A DNA stretch of 47,717 nt from Beijerinckia sp. L45 (GTDB lineage: Bacteria; Pseudomonadota; Alphaproteobacteria; Rhizobiales; Beijerinckiaceae): contig NZ_LMUU01000068.1 in NCBI RefSeq assembly GCF_009765775.1, positions 27,151 through 74,867 of the forward strand, given 5' to 3'. Positions 8,769-17,046 of this stretch are shown here, in pieces. Position 1 is the stretch's first letter, and each line of letters begins with the position of its first letter. Under the pieces are notes generated by a model. The model had not been told where the DNA came from and did not search any database. It saw only the letters and a program-made list of their open reading frames with translations. The translations under genes and the position numbers were made by a program.

Positions 8769-9949
8769 GCGGCGGCCAGGCGAAGTCCCATCGCCTTCAG
8801 CCGGGGGAGCACGGCGGACGTGAAGAAGGCCAGGTCGGGGGCGTAGTCGTAGAACCCGATCTGGACGCCATTCAGCCCGGCGTCATGCAGCCGGCCGATC
8901 GCCTTTGCGACGTCATCGGGATCGCCGACGATCTGGATGTGGCCACCGAGCACGCGGTCTGCGGGCACGTGCTGCAGCCATCCGTGGGCGTCCCCCTTTG
9001 CATGCCGGTTGCTGTAAGCCGCGATGGACGCGAGATCCGCGTGCTTGACGATCTGGTCGTGGTACGCTTCCGCTTCCGATCGGGTCGGCTTGCAAATGAT
9101 CATCGGGAAGATGATCGCCTTGCCCTCACGCCCTTCGCTCGCATAGGCGGCATGAATCTCTGCCGCGTGGGCAGGCAACGCCTCGATCGCCTTGTCGAAG
9201 ACGGCACCGGCCGGGCTCGACGTAAACACGATGTCGGAATGTTTCGCGGCGAAGCCGAAGCCCGCCTTGGACGCCGAAGCGGAGACACGAATCGGCCGTC
9301 CGTAGACCGGGCGTGGCGAGACGTAGGCATCCTGCAGACGGTAGAACGGACCGTCATGGGTTAGGTTGTCTTCGCCGTCCCAAAGCTTCTCCATGACGGT
9401 GGCGAACTCGTCGGCCTGTTCGTAACGCTTGTCGTGCTCAATCCGCTCCATGCCGAACATCAGCGGTTCGCGCGCATCGTAGCCGGTAACGATGTTGAGC
9501 CCGAAGCGGCCACCGGAGATATGATCGGCTGTCGCGGCGAACCGGGCCAGGTGCAGCGGATGCCAGTTCCCGTAGAGCACGTGGACAGTCGAAATCGTAA
9601 GGATGCGGGTTGTCACGGCGCCGAGGGCAACCGTGGAGATGAAAGGATCGAGGAAATTCTCGCGGTAATGGATCTCGCCGCCGAAGCCGCCTTTCGGCAC
9701 CCACTGCTGGAGGCCGAACACGAAGTCGAATCCGGCGTCTTCGGCCTTGAGGGTCAGTGCTTTGTTGTAGTCGAAGTCCCACCGCGTTCCCCTCGGATAG
9801 GTCGACTGCGAGAAGCCGCCCGTCTGTGTCGGCAGGAAGAGGCCGAGCATCATCGGTTGGCGGGAGACGCGGGCCAGCGGGCTTTCCTGGGATTCCGCCG
9901 CGCGATCGTCGCGTTGCTTGAATAACACCTCAACCATGTTGCATTCCAA
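8765..9949 (-). CDS. LLM class flavin-dependent monooxygenase, RutA/SsuD-like
   Basis: The protein has 394 residues of the bacterial luciferase-like fold. The N-terminal part (LGLFLPTQTGGF, KAEDAGFDFVFGLQQW) and the central ISGGRFGLNIVTGYDAREPLMFG segment resemble pyrimidine oxygenase RutA and alkanesulfonate monooxygenase SsuD. RutA opens an amide ring with a flavin oxide, so a cyclic amide is a reasonable but unproven substrate type. The gene is coupled to the NtaA-like gene downstream (ATGA overlap at 8765-8768) and overlaps the end of the MFS gene upstream by 20 bases. A second in-frame ATG four codons downstream is an alternative start. Confidence 0.92.
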   Translation of the reverse strand: MECNMVEVLFKQRDDRAAESQESPLARVSRQPMMLGLFLPTQTGGFSQSTYPRGTRWDFDYNKALTLKAEDAGFDFVFGLQQWVPKGGFGGEIHYRENFLDPFISTVALGAVTTRILTISTVHVLYGNWHPLHLARFAATADHISGGRFGLNIVTGYDAREPLMFGMERIEHDKRYEQADEFATVMEKLWDGEDNLTHDGPFYRLQDAYVSPRPVYGRPIRVSASASKAGFGFAAKHSDIVFTSSPAGAVFDKAIEALPAHAAEIHAAYASEGREGKAIIFPMIICKPTRSEAEAYHDQIVKHADLASIAAYSNRHAKGDAHGWLQHVPADRVLGGHIQIVGDPDDVAKAIGRLHDAGLNGVQIGFYDYAPDLAFFTSAVLPRLKAMGLRLAAA

Positions 9950-11333
9950 ACTTCAGATTGGAGCTGTTGACGACGTCATCGTATTTTAAGTCGTCGAAGT
10001 CGGGAAGCGGCAATCCTTTGGTCTCCGGGCCAAGCCAAGGTGTCACGAGGAGACCAACGACATAGGCGCTGCCAATGACCGTTGCCGCCGTGCTGATGCT
10101 GCCAAGCAAATGGACCGCTTCGGCGCTGAGGAGGGTACCAACGGCCACAACGAAGCGGGTCGTATTGAAAACCAGCGTGATTGCGGTCGACCGCACATGG
10201 GTCGGGAACAGTTCCGTCGGGTATAGGGCGATCCAGGTCCATTGGCCGAGCGTAAAGAAACCGTTGATTCCAGCCAGCCCGATCAGCGCGACAGGACCCG
10301 CGGGAACGAGGAAGAGGAGCGGGACGGCGATGAGCGAACCGGCGAAGTAGATCATCATGGTCGGCTTGCGCCCGATCGTATCGGCCAGCCAGCCCATGAC
10401 GAGATAGCCAATGATTCCGACAACGTTGTAGGCGATCACGACGTAGGTGACGGCCTGCGGAACGTCCGCGACTTTTCCGGCGACTTGCTGCGCCACGAAC
10501 TGCGGAATCCAGGCGGACACGGCCCACCAGCCCAGTGTCGTGCTCAGCGCCGCGAGAAGGAGAAGGCCGACCCGCTTCCGCAAGAGGGGCGACTCGAAGA
10601 TCTGCGAAACGGTCAGCTTCGCAAATTCGCGGCTCCGCGCGCTAACCGCGACGCCACTTCCGAGATCCTCTTTGATGGCACGACGCTTCGCATTCGCCTC
10701 GACCCAAAGCTTCGGGTCGCGAACCTTCCGACGGATCAACAGCGCCACAACGGCCGGGGCTGCACCGATCAGATACATCCAGCGCCACGATCCACTCGAC
10801 CCCGTGTTGACGTAGTGCCATGCGACAGTCGCCGCGATGAAACCGAACCCGAAGCCGCTCTGCAGGACCGCGATCGCGCGACCGCGCCACTTTGGGGGCC
10901 ATAGCTCGGAAACAAGGGAGCTGCCCGCGGCCCACTCGGCCCCCATCCCGATCCCGGTCAGGAAGCGCAGGGCCAGGAAGATGACGTAATTGTTCGAGAA
11001 CGCCGTAACAGCGGCGAAGATGGAGTACCAGAGAATCGAGAGGATGAGAACGCGGCGCCGGCCAACATAGTCCGCAAGGATTCCCCCGGCCAGCCCGCCG
11101 AAGCCCCAGGCAACCAGCGTCGCCGCCAGGATGCCGCCGACATAAAGCGGGCTCGACCTTGCGATACCGGGGCCGACAAGGTCATTGACGATCGCGGGCG
11201 CGACAAGAACCGTTGCGAACGTTTCGTAACCGTCGAAAGCCCAGCCGAGGTACGCGCCGACGAATCCGCTAGTCCTGTCTTCTTTGATCTCGATGTATTC
11301 CGCGACGTCGATGTGTTCCGTGGTCGGCATCAT
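9930..11333 (-). CDS. MFS metabolite:H+ symporter (AAHS/MHS-like)
   Basis: This is a 12-helix major facilitator of about 467 residues. Family motifs are visible: GWAFDGYETFATVLVAP in the first helix, the loop motif GGILADYVGRRRVLILS, RFLTGIGMGAEWAAGSSLVSELWP, and the second-half equivalent MGWLADTIGRKPTMMI. This pattern is typical of carriers for aromatic acids and other organic acids. The ATG at 11333 is preferred; a TTG at 11372 would add 13 residues and swallow an inverted repeat that looks regulatory. It is the first gene of the leftward MFS-LLM-LLM-crotonase operon and so probably imports the substrate of those enzymes. Confidence 0.9.
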   Translation of the reverse strand: MMPTTEHIDVAEYIEIKEDRTSGFVGAYLGWAFDGYETFATVLVAPAIVNDLVGPGIARSSPLYVGGILAATLVAWGFGGLAGGILADYVGRRRVLILSILWYSIFAAVTAFSNNYVIFLALRFLTGIGMGAEWAAGSSLVSELWPPKWRGRAIAVLQSGFGFGFIAATVAWHYVNTGSSGSWRWMYLIGAAPAVVALLIRRKVRDPKLWVEANAKRRAIKEDLGSGVAVSARSREFAKLTVSQIFESPLLRKRVGLLLLAALSTTLGWWAVSAWIPQFVAQQVAGKVADVPQAVTYVVIAYNVVGIIGYLVMGWLADTIGRKPTMMIYFAGSLIAVPLLFLVPAGPVALIGLAGINGFFTLGQWTWIALYPTELFPTHVRSTAITLVFNTTRFVVAVGTLLSAEAVHLLGSISTAATVIGSAYVVGLLVTPWLGPETKGLPLPDFDDLKYDDVVNSSNLKFGMQHG

Positions 11334-11350
11334 AATGGATCTCGAGGAAG

Positions 11351-11374
11351 GTTTGGTTCGTAAAGAAACCAAAC
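11351..11374. promoter_or_regulatory. Inverted repeat in front of the MFS-LLM operon
   Basis: An 8-bp perfect inverted repeat, GTTTGGTT and AACCAAAC with an 8-base spacer, lies 17 bases upstream of the preferred MFS start. It sits close to the larger palindrome at 11409-11440. It is either an operator or a leader hairpin. Confidence 0.4.
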
Positions 11375-11408
11375 GTTATCGGTAGAGATCGCGCATTGCT
11401 AGAACTCG

Positions 11409-11440
11409 ATATTCCAAAGATCTGCTTATCTTTGGAATAT
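11409..11440. promoter_or_regulatory. 13-bp perfect inverted repeat in the divergent promoter
   Basis: ATATTCCAAAGAT at 11409-11421 is followed, after 6 bases, by its exact reverse complement at 11428-11440. The element lies between the leftward MFS-LLM operon and the rightward DapA-family operon, about 70 bases before the chosen DapA start. No T-run follows, so an operator for a dimeric regulator is more likely than a terminator. The regulator is unknown. The MarR-type protein at 28151 is a candidate within the window. Confidence 0.65.
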
Positions 11441-11509
11441 GCATCCTTTTACAAACATGTGCTCTGGTCGCTATTAGGAAAACGGCAACAGCGGCATCCA
11501 GAAGAACGT

Positions 11510-12463
11510 ATGATGAAAAACCATAAGATCAAAGATGGCCCCACGGCGGGGCTGCTCTTAGCGCCCGGCACCATGGTTCCGCCTTTGACGCCGTTCGACG
11601 CGGATCTTCATGTCGACTACGCGAAGCTCAAGACGTCCGTCGACTATGTCGTCGACGTCTGCGGCGCATCGCTGGTCATCGCCGCCGGCGTCGAAGCGCA
11701 AGAGTACCAGTTCCTGCCCCACATCGAGCGGTGCGACCTCGTTCGCGCGACGATCGATGCCGTGGCGGGGAGGCGGCCGGTCGCCGCCGGCATTTCTCAT
11801 CCGTCCTTCAAGATCGCCGTCGAGCTCGCTCACGTCGCGGAGCGCCATGGAGCCTCGGCGGTTCAGCTTCTCGCTCCGCGAAAGCCGACGGGCGGCGCTC
11901 ATACACATGCTGAACTGATCCGCTACTTCGAACTCGTGGCGCGGGAGACGTCGCTTCCGATCGTGCTCTATCTCAATGCCGGCCCCGGGGAGGACGTCTC
12001 GATCCCTTTGACGATCGAATTGGCACAGATCGAGGCCATCCAATACATCAAGGAAAGTTCACGGGATCTTTCGCGTGTCTCCCGCCTCATCGCGGAGATC
12101 GATCACGCGGGCCATGCCCGCTACTACACGACGATGCAGATGCTGCTGATCAGTCTTCAGCTTGGTGGCTCCGGTGTCACGCTTCCGGCGCCTGCCGCCC
12201 ACCTCGCGCGGCTCATCATGGAAGCGTACAGTCGCGGCGATCTCGCGTCGGCGATCGAGGGCCAGAAGCTCTTCGCCACGTTCCCCTCGCGGTGGATGCA
12301 ATTCGGTCTAGCCGCCGTCATGAAGGCGGCGTCCGCAATCCTCGGCGCCGACCTGGGAGACCCCTATCCACCCTACGGCGCGGTCGTCGGCAAATCGCAC
12401 GACGATCTCCGCGTTTACCTCACTGCATTCTCGCAGCATCTCAAGGAAAAGACTCATGCTTGA
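11510..12463 (+). CDS. Dihydrodipicolinate synthase/N-acetylneuraminate lyase family protein
   Basis: This class I aldolase-fold protein has about 317 residues. The Schiff-base lysine is Lys181 in IQYIKESS, and the family tyrosine is Tyr154 in IVLYLNAG. GVEAQEYQFL replaces the usual GTTGE segment, so the substrate pocket differs from true DapA. I chose the ATG at 11510, preceded by AGAAG, because the open frame upstream runs through the palindromic operator. The next gene overlaps by 8 bases. In catabolic clusters such enzymes cleave or dehydrate pyruvate- or keto-acid-type intermediates. A role in lysine synthesis is unlikely in this setting. Confidence 0.87.
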   Translation: MMKNHKIKDGPTAGLLLAPGTMVPPLTPFDADLHVDYAKLKTSVDYVVDVCGASLVIAAGVEAQEYQFLPHIERCDLVRATIDAVAGRRPVAAGISHPSFKIAVELAHVAERHGASAVQLLAPRKPTGGAHTHAELIRYFELVARETSLPIVLYLNAGPGEDVSIPLTIELAQIEAIQYIKESSRDLSRVSRLIAEIDHAGHARYYTTMQMLLISLQLGGSGVTLPAPAAHLARLIMEAYSRGDLASAIEGQKLFATFPSRWMQFGLAAVMKAASAILGADLGDPYPPYGAVVGKSHDDLRVYLTAFSQHLKEKTHA

Positions 12464-12890
12464 CGTCAAACGGCTTTCGCTCGAAGAGGCCAGCCTCCTT
12501 CTCGAGGGCGCCATCGCCTCTTCCTTCGCGATCGGCGTGCCCATGTGCATCGCGGTGGCGGACGAGTCAGGAAACCTGATCGACTTCCGCCGCATGGACG
12601 GCGGGAAGATCAGCAGCATCAGCATCGCGATCGACAAGGCTTTCACCGCTGCCGCGGCCCGCAACGGGACCCACGTCTACAACCAGCTTTGCGTCCCGGG
12701 AAAGCCGACTTTCGGTATCCACGTCACCAATGGCGGTCACTTCTCGATCATCGGCGGTGGCCTGCCCGTCACCGTCGCAGGCGCGATCGTCGGCGCGATC
12801 GGCGTGAGTTCGGGAAGCGCGGAACAGGATCAGATCGTCGCGCAGGCGGCGATCGATTACTTCAGGGCTCAGGCAAATTTCCACCCCTAG
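12456..12890 (+). CDS. GlcG/HbpS family heme-binding-like protein
   Basis: The protein has 144 residues, which is the full length of the GlcG/HbpS (DUF336) fold. Typical features are AIGVPMCIAVADESGNLIDFRRMDG near the middle of the first half, then DKAFTAAAARNGTH, and the glycine-rich IIGGGLPVTVAGAIVGAIGVSSG close to the C terminus. Its start overlaps the DapA-family stop by 8 bases, so the two are co-translated. Members bind heme or cobalamin or accompany oxidoreductases of unknown detail in catabolic operons. There is no signal peptide, so it should be cytoplasmic. Its precise job is unknown. Confidence 0.88.
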   Translation: MLDVKRLSLEEASLLLEGAIASSFAIGVPMCIAVADESGNLIDFRRMDGGKISSISIAIDKAFTAAAARNGTHVYNQLCVPGKPTFGIHVTNGGHFSIIGGGLPVTVAGAIVGAIGVSSGSAEQDQIVAQAAIDYFRAQANFHP

Positions 12891-13190
12891 AGTGAAGGAC
12901 GCACCCTTTGAGAACATAAGGGTTATCAAACACGCTCGAAAGTAACAGTCTTATGCTTTATTGGAACAATATTTAGAAAACAATGCTGATTACATATAGA
13001 CGGATCGAATATATCGTATGACTTGTTTATGCGGCTCGGCGACGACTGTGATCCAAAAGTTAACGACCGCCGCACTCCGTCTCATCGCATAGCGGCATAA
13101 GCGATGCCGCAGGTGGTCGCTAACGCGCCCATTACATAGCTCCGGCCGTCTAAAAAACACATGCAAGCTCTACGAAGGAAGTCGAACCCA
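12891..13190. promoter_or_regulatory. AT-rich promoter region of the outer-membrane channel gene
   Basis: There is no gene here. The stretch is much more AT-rich than its surroundings from 12925 to 13025. It holds ACCCTT and AAGGGT arms (12903-12923), a possible weak terminator of the preceding operon. TATTG-GAA-CAATA at 12959-12971 has the same 5-3-5 inverted-repeat layout as the GntR-type sites but a different sequence. GTATGAC at 13016-13022 matches the core of those sites. Confidence 0.4.
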
Positions 13191-14069
13191 ATGGCCGGCA
13201 ATAATCACAAGGGCATCTTATTTTCGGCCCTTCTCGCAGTTCTATCGGGCTCCGCTGGCACGGCATCTGCTGCGTCATGGACGCCGCCTGGCGTAACCAT
13301 GGGGCTACCGCTTGGTTCTGCCTTTGAACCCGGGCTTTATGTTTCCAACCTCACGCACTACGGAACCAGTCCAAGCAAGACCGTCACCGCGGATATTCCG
13401 AGTCTCACCTGGTCGCCGGGCTGGCAGCTTTTCGGCGCGTCCTACCAGGCGTCGATCATTGCGGAAGGTCTCGAGGTCTGGATCAAGCCGAGCACCTACA
13501 AACGCGATGTGTTCGCGCCGCTTCTGATCCCGCTTTCGTTGTCGTGGAATCTCGGACAAGGCGTCTTTGTCTCGTTCAGCCAGGGTGTTTATCCCGGTGT
13601 CGCAACGCAGACGTCGCTATCGACTCCCGGCAGAACGAGCGGCACGGCTTTCGAGGAACGCGCGGCACTGAGTTATCTTCGCGATGGGTGGATCCTCTCG
13701 GCGAATACGATTTCCGGCGTCACGACCTCGGACGCGGCTGGCCTGAAGCAACCAAACTACTTCAACATCGACTGGACGGCCGCGCACGCGTTCGGCAGAT
13801 GGAAGCTTGGCTTCGTTGGCTATGGCGCCTGGGATATCGAGAAGACCCCGGCGAACGCCACTCTGGGACCGGGCCATACAGTCGCGGTCGGCGGTCTGAT
13901 CGGCTACGACTTCGGCGGGGCGACATTAAATGTAGAGGCCACACACGCGCTCGTAACGGGTGGCAATACGAACTACGGAAAATACGACACGCATGTCTGG
14001 GCACGCGTCACGATTCCCGTTACCGGTTTCATGCCCGCTGCCGCGAAGCAGCTGATCGCGACGAAATAG
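13191..14069 (+). CDS. Outer-membrane channel of the Phenol_MetA_deg-like (transporter) family
   Basis: The protein has about 292 residues. A signal peptide spans 1-29 (GILFSALLAVLSGSAGTASA with cleavage after ASA). The mature part is rich in short alternating hydrophobic strands with aromatic ends, as expected for a beta-barrel, and ends in a strand near VWARVTIPV. The overall pattern fits the meta-degradation-pathway channel family often found in aromatic catabolic clusters. GGAAG lies 9 bases before the ATG at 13191; an in-frame ATG at 13161 would place extra residues before the leader. It probably lets the pathway substrate cross the outer membrane. It is transcribed alone, with its own promoter region and a hairpin after the stop. 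Confidence 0.8.
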   Translation: MAGNNHKGILFSALLAVLSGSAGTASAASWTPPGVTMGLPLGSAFEPGLYVSNLTHYGTSPSKTVTADIPSLTWSPGWQLFGASYQASIIAEGLEVWIKPSTYKRDVFAPLLIPLSLSWNLGQGVFVSFSQGVYPGVATQTSLSTPGRTSGTAFEERAALSYLRDGWILSANTISGVTTSDAAGLKQPNYFNIDWTAAHAFGRWKLGFVGYGAWDIEKTPANATLGPGHTVAVGGLIGYDFGGATLNVEATHALVTGGNTNYGKYDTHVWARVTIPVTGFMPAAAKQLIATK

Positions 14070-14077
14070 AGCCGCAT

Positions 14078-14106
14078 CGTCCTGGCCTCCGGTCTCGGCC
14101 AGGACG
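14078..14106 (+). terminator. Hairpin terminator after the outer-membrane channel gene
   Basis: A perfect 10-bp inverted repeat (CGTCCTGGCC and GGCCAGGACG) with a 9-base loop begins 9 bases after the stop codon. It has no clear T-run, but its position and stability fit transcription termination. Confidence 0.65.
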
Positions 14107-14727
14107 CCGCTCGCGGTTCTCGCCCTTGGAAGGGTTTGCACGAGGTGGCCGATGTTTCGTGATCGGAACGATGCTTCTTGATTGTTGGAGCACCCTGCCA
14201 AGTCGCGCGTTCGATCGAAGGACTCTCGACGTTCATCAGGGCGTAACGGCGGATGCGATGGGCGGCTTGGACGTTGCCCCCTGGTCCCCGCTGCCGTGCG
14301 TCGTCGAGGAATTCTGGCCCGCGCGGTTGCGGATCGGCTCCAGGGACGGGCCGGCGGCCCTGCTGCGTACTAACTGTGTTGTCTGCCGCTTCGAGCCCCC
14401 ACCGCCTCGAAGCCTGCCGACATGCCGACGCTGCGCCGTTTGCCCTCAAAGCGTGCAGCCATGATCCGCTCGGCCGGCATGCTGGCAACACTCTGACGGC
14501 TGTCGGAGCGACTCTCGCTTTTGCACACAGAGCCTCACGATCATCTCCGGTTTGTCATCACGATCCGCGCGGGCGCGTCATGGCGGCGCTCGAAGCTCGA
14601 ACCGGGCCCCGGTGCGGCTTCATTCATCGGCGGGCGAGCCAAGGCTGCCCCAACCATCTTGACATCCGGTATTTATGTACATAATGTAGTTAAGTTGAGT
14701 GGCCTTAGCTTCGAATTGGATGATCCG
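14107..14727. promoter_or_regulatory. Long leader/promoter region of the HpaB-type operon
   Basis: No convincing gene is present, although several frames stay open. Near the right end TTGACA (14659-14664) resembles a -35 box, and CATAAT (14680-14685) resembles a -10 box with a short 15-base spacer. A perfect 12-bp palindrome, TTATGTACATAA (14673-14684), overlaps the -10 box and could be a repressor site. Confidence 0.45.
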
Positions 14728-16233
14728 ATGACCATGGTAGTTCCGCACATGACAGCCGGCTCAGGACATCCGATTGGCAGCGCTGCACCGCTCCGCACCG
14801 GAGCGGAGTATCTGCGGTCACTCGACGATGGCCGTGCCGTGTTCGTCGACGGCGAACGCGTCAAGAATGTCGCGACGCATCCAGCCTTTGCCGGCGCTGC
14901 CCAATCGTGCGCGCGCCTTTTCGACATCGCCGCCGATCCCGCGATGGCGGAGCGGATGACCGTGACCTCGGCCTCGGGCGAACAGACGCTGCGCGCTTAC
15001 CAGATCCCCCGATCGCACGCGGACCTGCGCGCCAAGCGTCTCGCCTCGGAAACCTGGTCCGCATCGACCTATGGTCTCATCGGGCGAACGCCCGACCACG
15101 TCGCCGGCTTCTTCGCCGGCTATGCTGCCGTTCCCGAAGTCTTTGCGGCTGGCGGTCAGCATTTCGCCGACAACGTCGTTTCATTCTACGAGGAGCTGCG
15201 CGACAATCATCTCTGGGCGACCTATGCGATCGTCCCTCCGCAGATCGATCGGTCGAAGCCGGCCCACCAGCAAAGCGACCCGACGCTCTATGCCGGCGTC
15301 GTTCGCGAGACCGACGCTGGCATCGTGATCTCCGGTGCGCAGCAGCTCGCCACGGCAGGCATCTATTCGGACTACCTCTACCTCAGCTGCATTCATCCGC
15401 TGCAGGCCGGCGACGAAAATTACGCCATCGGTGTCGGCATTCCGATGAATGCCGAGGGCCTGCGGCTCTACCCGCGGCGCCCCTTCGCAAGCATGGCCAG
15501 CAACACGTTCGACCATCCTCTCTCGTCGCGCTTCGACGAATCGGATTGTTTCGTGGTTCTCGACGAAGTGTTCGTTCCTTGGGAGAAGGTGTTCATCTAC
15601 CGCAACATCGAGGTGTGCCGGAACCAGTGGTGGAAGACGCCGGGCCATGCCTATGGCAACCTTCAGGCCCAGGCGCGCTATGCAACCAAGCTCCGCTTCA
15701 TGATCGGCTTGGCCAAGATGATGAATGAGATCACAGGCAACGACGGCTTGCCGCCCGTGATGATTCAGATGGGCGAAATCGCGGCCCTCGTCTCGATCGT
15801 CGAGACAATGCTCGAGGCGCAGGAGCTGAAGGCGACGATCGATGCGAACGGCGTGGTGTGGCCCTGCAAGGAGGCCCTGTATGCCGTCATGTCGCTTCAA
15901 TCGGAGCTCAATCCGCGCATGATCGAAATCATCCGCGAGCTGACGGGAGCGGCGATGATTACGATGCCGTCCTCCATCAAGGACTTCGAGAGCGAGGTGA
16001 CCGCACCCGACATCGAACGCTTCATGAGAAGCGGTACGGCGACCGCGCGCGAGCGGGCCGCGCTCCTGCGGATGGCCTGGGACTTTATTGGGTCCGAGTT
16101 CGGCAACCGCCACCAGCAATACGAGAAGTTCTATGGCGGCGCTTCGTTTCTGGTGAAGCAGAACATGTATCGGAGCTTTGACTTCAAACGGTCCACCGCG
16201 ATGGTCAACGAGGCGCTCGCCCTGGGCGTTTGA
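14728..16233 (+). CDS. HpaB-type FADH2-dependent monooxygenase, oxygenase component
   Basis: The protein has about 501 residues, the usual size for the 4-hydroxyphenylacetate 3-monooxygenase family, whose fold is that of acyl-CoA dehydrogenases. Family hallmarks are the N-terminal TGAEYLRSLDDGRAVFVDGE, the LSSRFDESDCFVVLDEVFVPWE segment before the helical C-terminal domain, and NRHQQYEKFYGG close to the end. It needs reduced FAD from a partner, and a flavin reductase gene follows 40 bases downstream. The start at 14728 matches where family members begin; earlier in-frame codons lie in promoter-like DNA. It probably hydroxylates a phenolic or hydroxy-heteroaromatic ring. The related 4-hydroxybutyryl-CoA dehydratase is less likely because of the reductase partner. 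Confidence 0.88.
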   Translation: MTMVVPHMTAGSGHPIGSAAPLRTGAEYLRSLDDGRAVFVDGERVKNVATHPAFAGAAQSCARLFDIAADPAMAERMTVTSASGEQTLRAYQIPRSHADLRAKRLASETWSASTYGLIGRTPDHVAGFFAGYAAVPEVFAAGGQHFADNVVSFYEELRDNHLWATYAIVPPQIDRSKPAHQQSDPTLYAGVVRETDAGIVISGAQQLATAGIYSDYLYLSCIHPLQAGDENYAIGVGIPMNAEGLRLYPRRPFASMASNTFDHPLSSRFDESDCFVVLDEVFVPWEKVFIYRNIEVCRNQWWKTPGHAYGNLQAQARYATKLRFMIGLAKMMNEITGNDGLPPVMIQMGEIAALVSIVETMLEAQELKATIDANGVVWPCKEALYAVMSLQSELNPRMIEIIRELTGAAMITMPSSIKDFESEVTAPDIERFMRSGTATARERAALLRMAWDFIGSEFGNRHQQYEKFYGGASFLVKQNMYRSFDFKRSTAMVNEALALGV

Positions 16234-16273
16234 CGGTTCGTGGGCAAACTGAGACGGAAAGATTGAGGGCACG

Positions 16274-16828
16274 ATGAACGAGACCGACCGCCCGTTCACG
16301 AGCCGCGACCTGCGGACCCAGTTGGGTCTGTTCCCGACAGGCGTTGCGGTCATAACCGCCGTAACGGACACGGGCGTCAAACTGGGTGCGACCGTCGGCT
16401 CGTTCGCGTCGGTGTCCTTGGACCCGCCGCTTGTCTCGTTCAACATGGCGAGGAGTTCAAACGCCTTCGACGCGTGGGCCTCCGTCGGCACGTTCGCTGT
16501 CAATGTTCTGTCCCAAGAACAAAGCGACGTGTCGACGCGTTTTGCGCGGGCGCTGAGCGACAAATGGGAAGGTCTGGAACCGGCGGCCGGCGCGGTGATC
16601 GACGCACCCCTTTTGCCCGAAGCGCTCGCCTGGTTCGAGTGCATCACCTATGCGGTGCACGCCGCCGGCGATCACGCCATCATCCTTGGCGAAGTCCAAT
16701 GCTTCCGCCGTGCCGCGCAGATGCCGATGAAGCCGCTTGTCTTTTTCGGAGGCAAGTATCGTCGGCTCGAGAGTGACCTTCCAATTCCGACCCCGTTTGA
16801 CGAAACGAACTGGATTCACGGCTGGTGA
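16274..16828 (+). CDS. Flavin reductase (HpaC-like)
   Basis: This 184-residue protein of the flavin reductase-like domain family is full length. The N-terminal LGLFPTGVAVITAV, then GATVGSFASVSLDPPLVSFNMAR and the final FFGGKYRRL are the usual family segments. It makes free reduced flavin from NAD(P)H for a separate oxygenase. It directly follows the HpaB-type gene, so it is the reductase of that two-component system. It may also feed the two LLM monooxygenases, which have no reductase of their own nearby. The last residues, NWIHGW, are not typical and were not identified. Confidence 0.9.
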   Translation: MNETDRPFTSRDLRTQLGLFPTGVAVITAVTDTGVKLGATVGSFASVSLDPPLVSFNMARSSNAFDAWASVGTFAVNVLSQEQSDVSTRFARALSDKWEGLEPAAGAVIDAPLLPEALAWFECITYAVHAAGDHAIILGEVQCFRRAAQMPMKPLVFFGGKYRRLESDLPIPTPFDETNWIHGW

Positions 16829-17046
16829 CGCTTCGTGTCGCGACTTGACGCCTCGACGGGGCGGCGGCGGTCGAGGTGCGGCCCGGCTGCGTCGCCGTTC
16901 TCGATGGTCCCAACGACCTCTGCCATGCGGGCGCAGACACATCCTGATAAGCAATGCATCCTGCTCTACACCACCAACATCGACGGGGCGTCGACAAAAG
17001 CGTAAGGCCGCTCCACGGCAACGACAACCGTTTGAGGACTGGATTG

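Noticed and set aside
14253-14684. Open frame before the HpaB-type gene
   Set aside because: It overlaps the likely promoter, has no family resemblance and several frames are open at once, as in GC-rich non-coding DNA.
14728-16233. 4-hydroxybutyryl-CoA dehydratase
   Set aside because: It shares the fold, but the adjacent flavin reductase and the aerobic context support an FADH2 monooxygenase.
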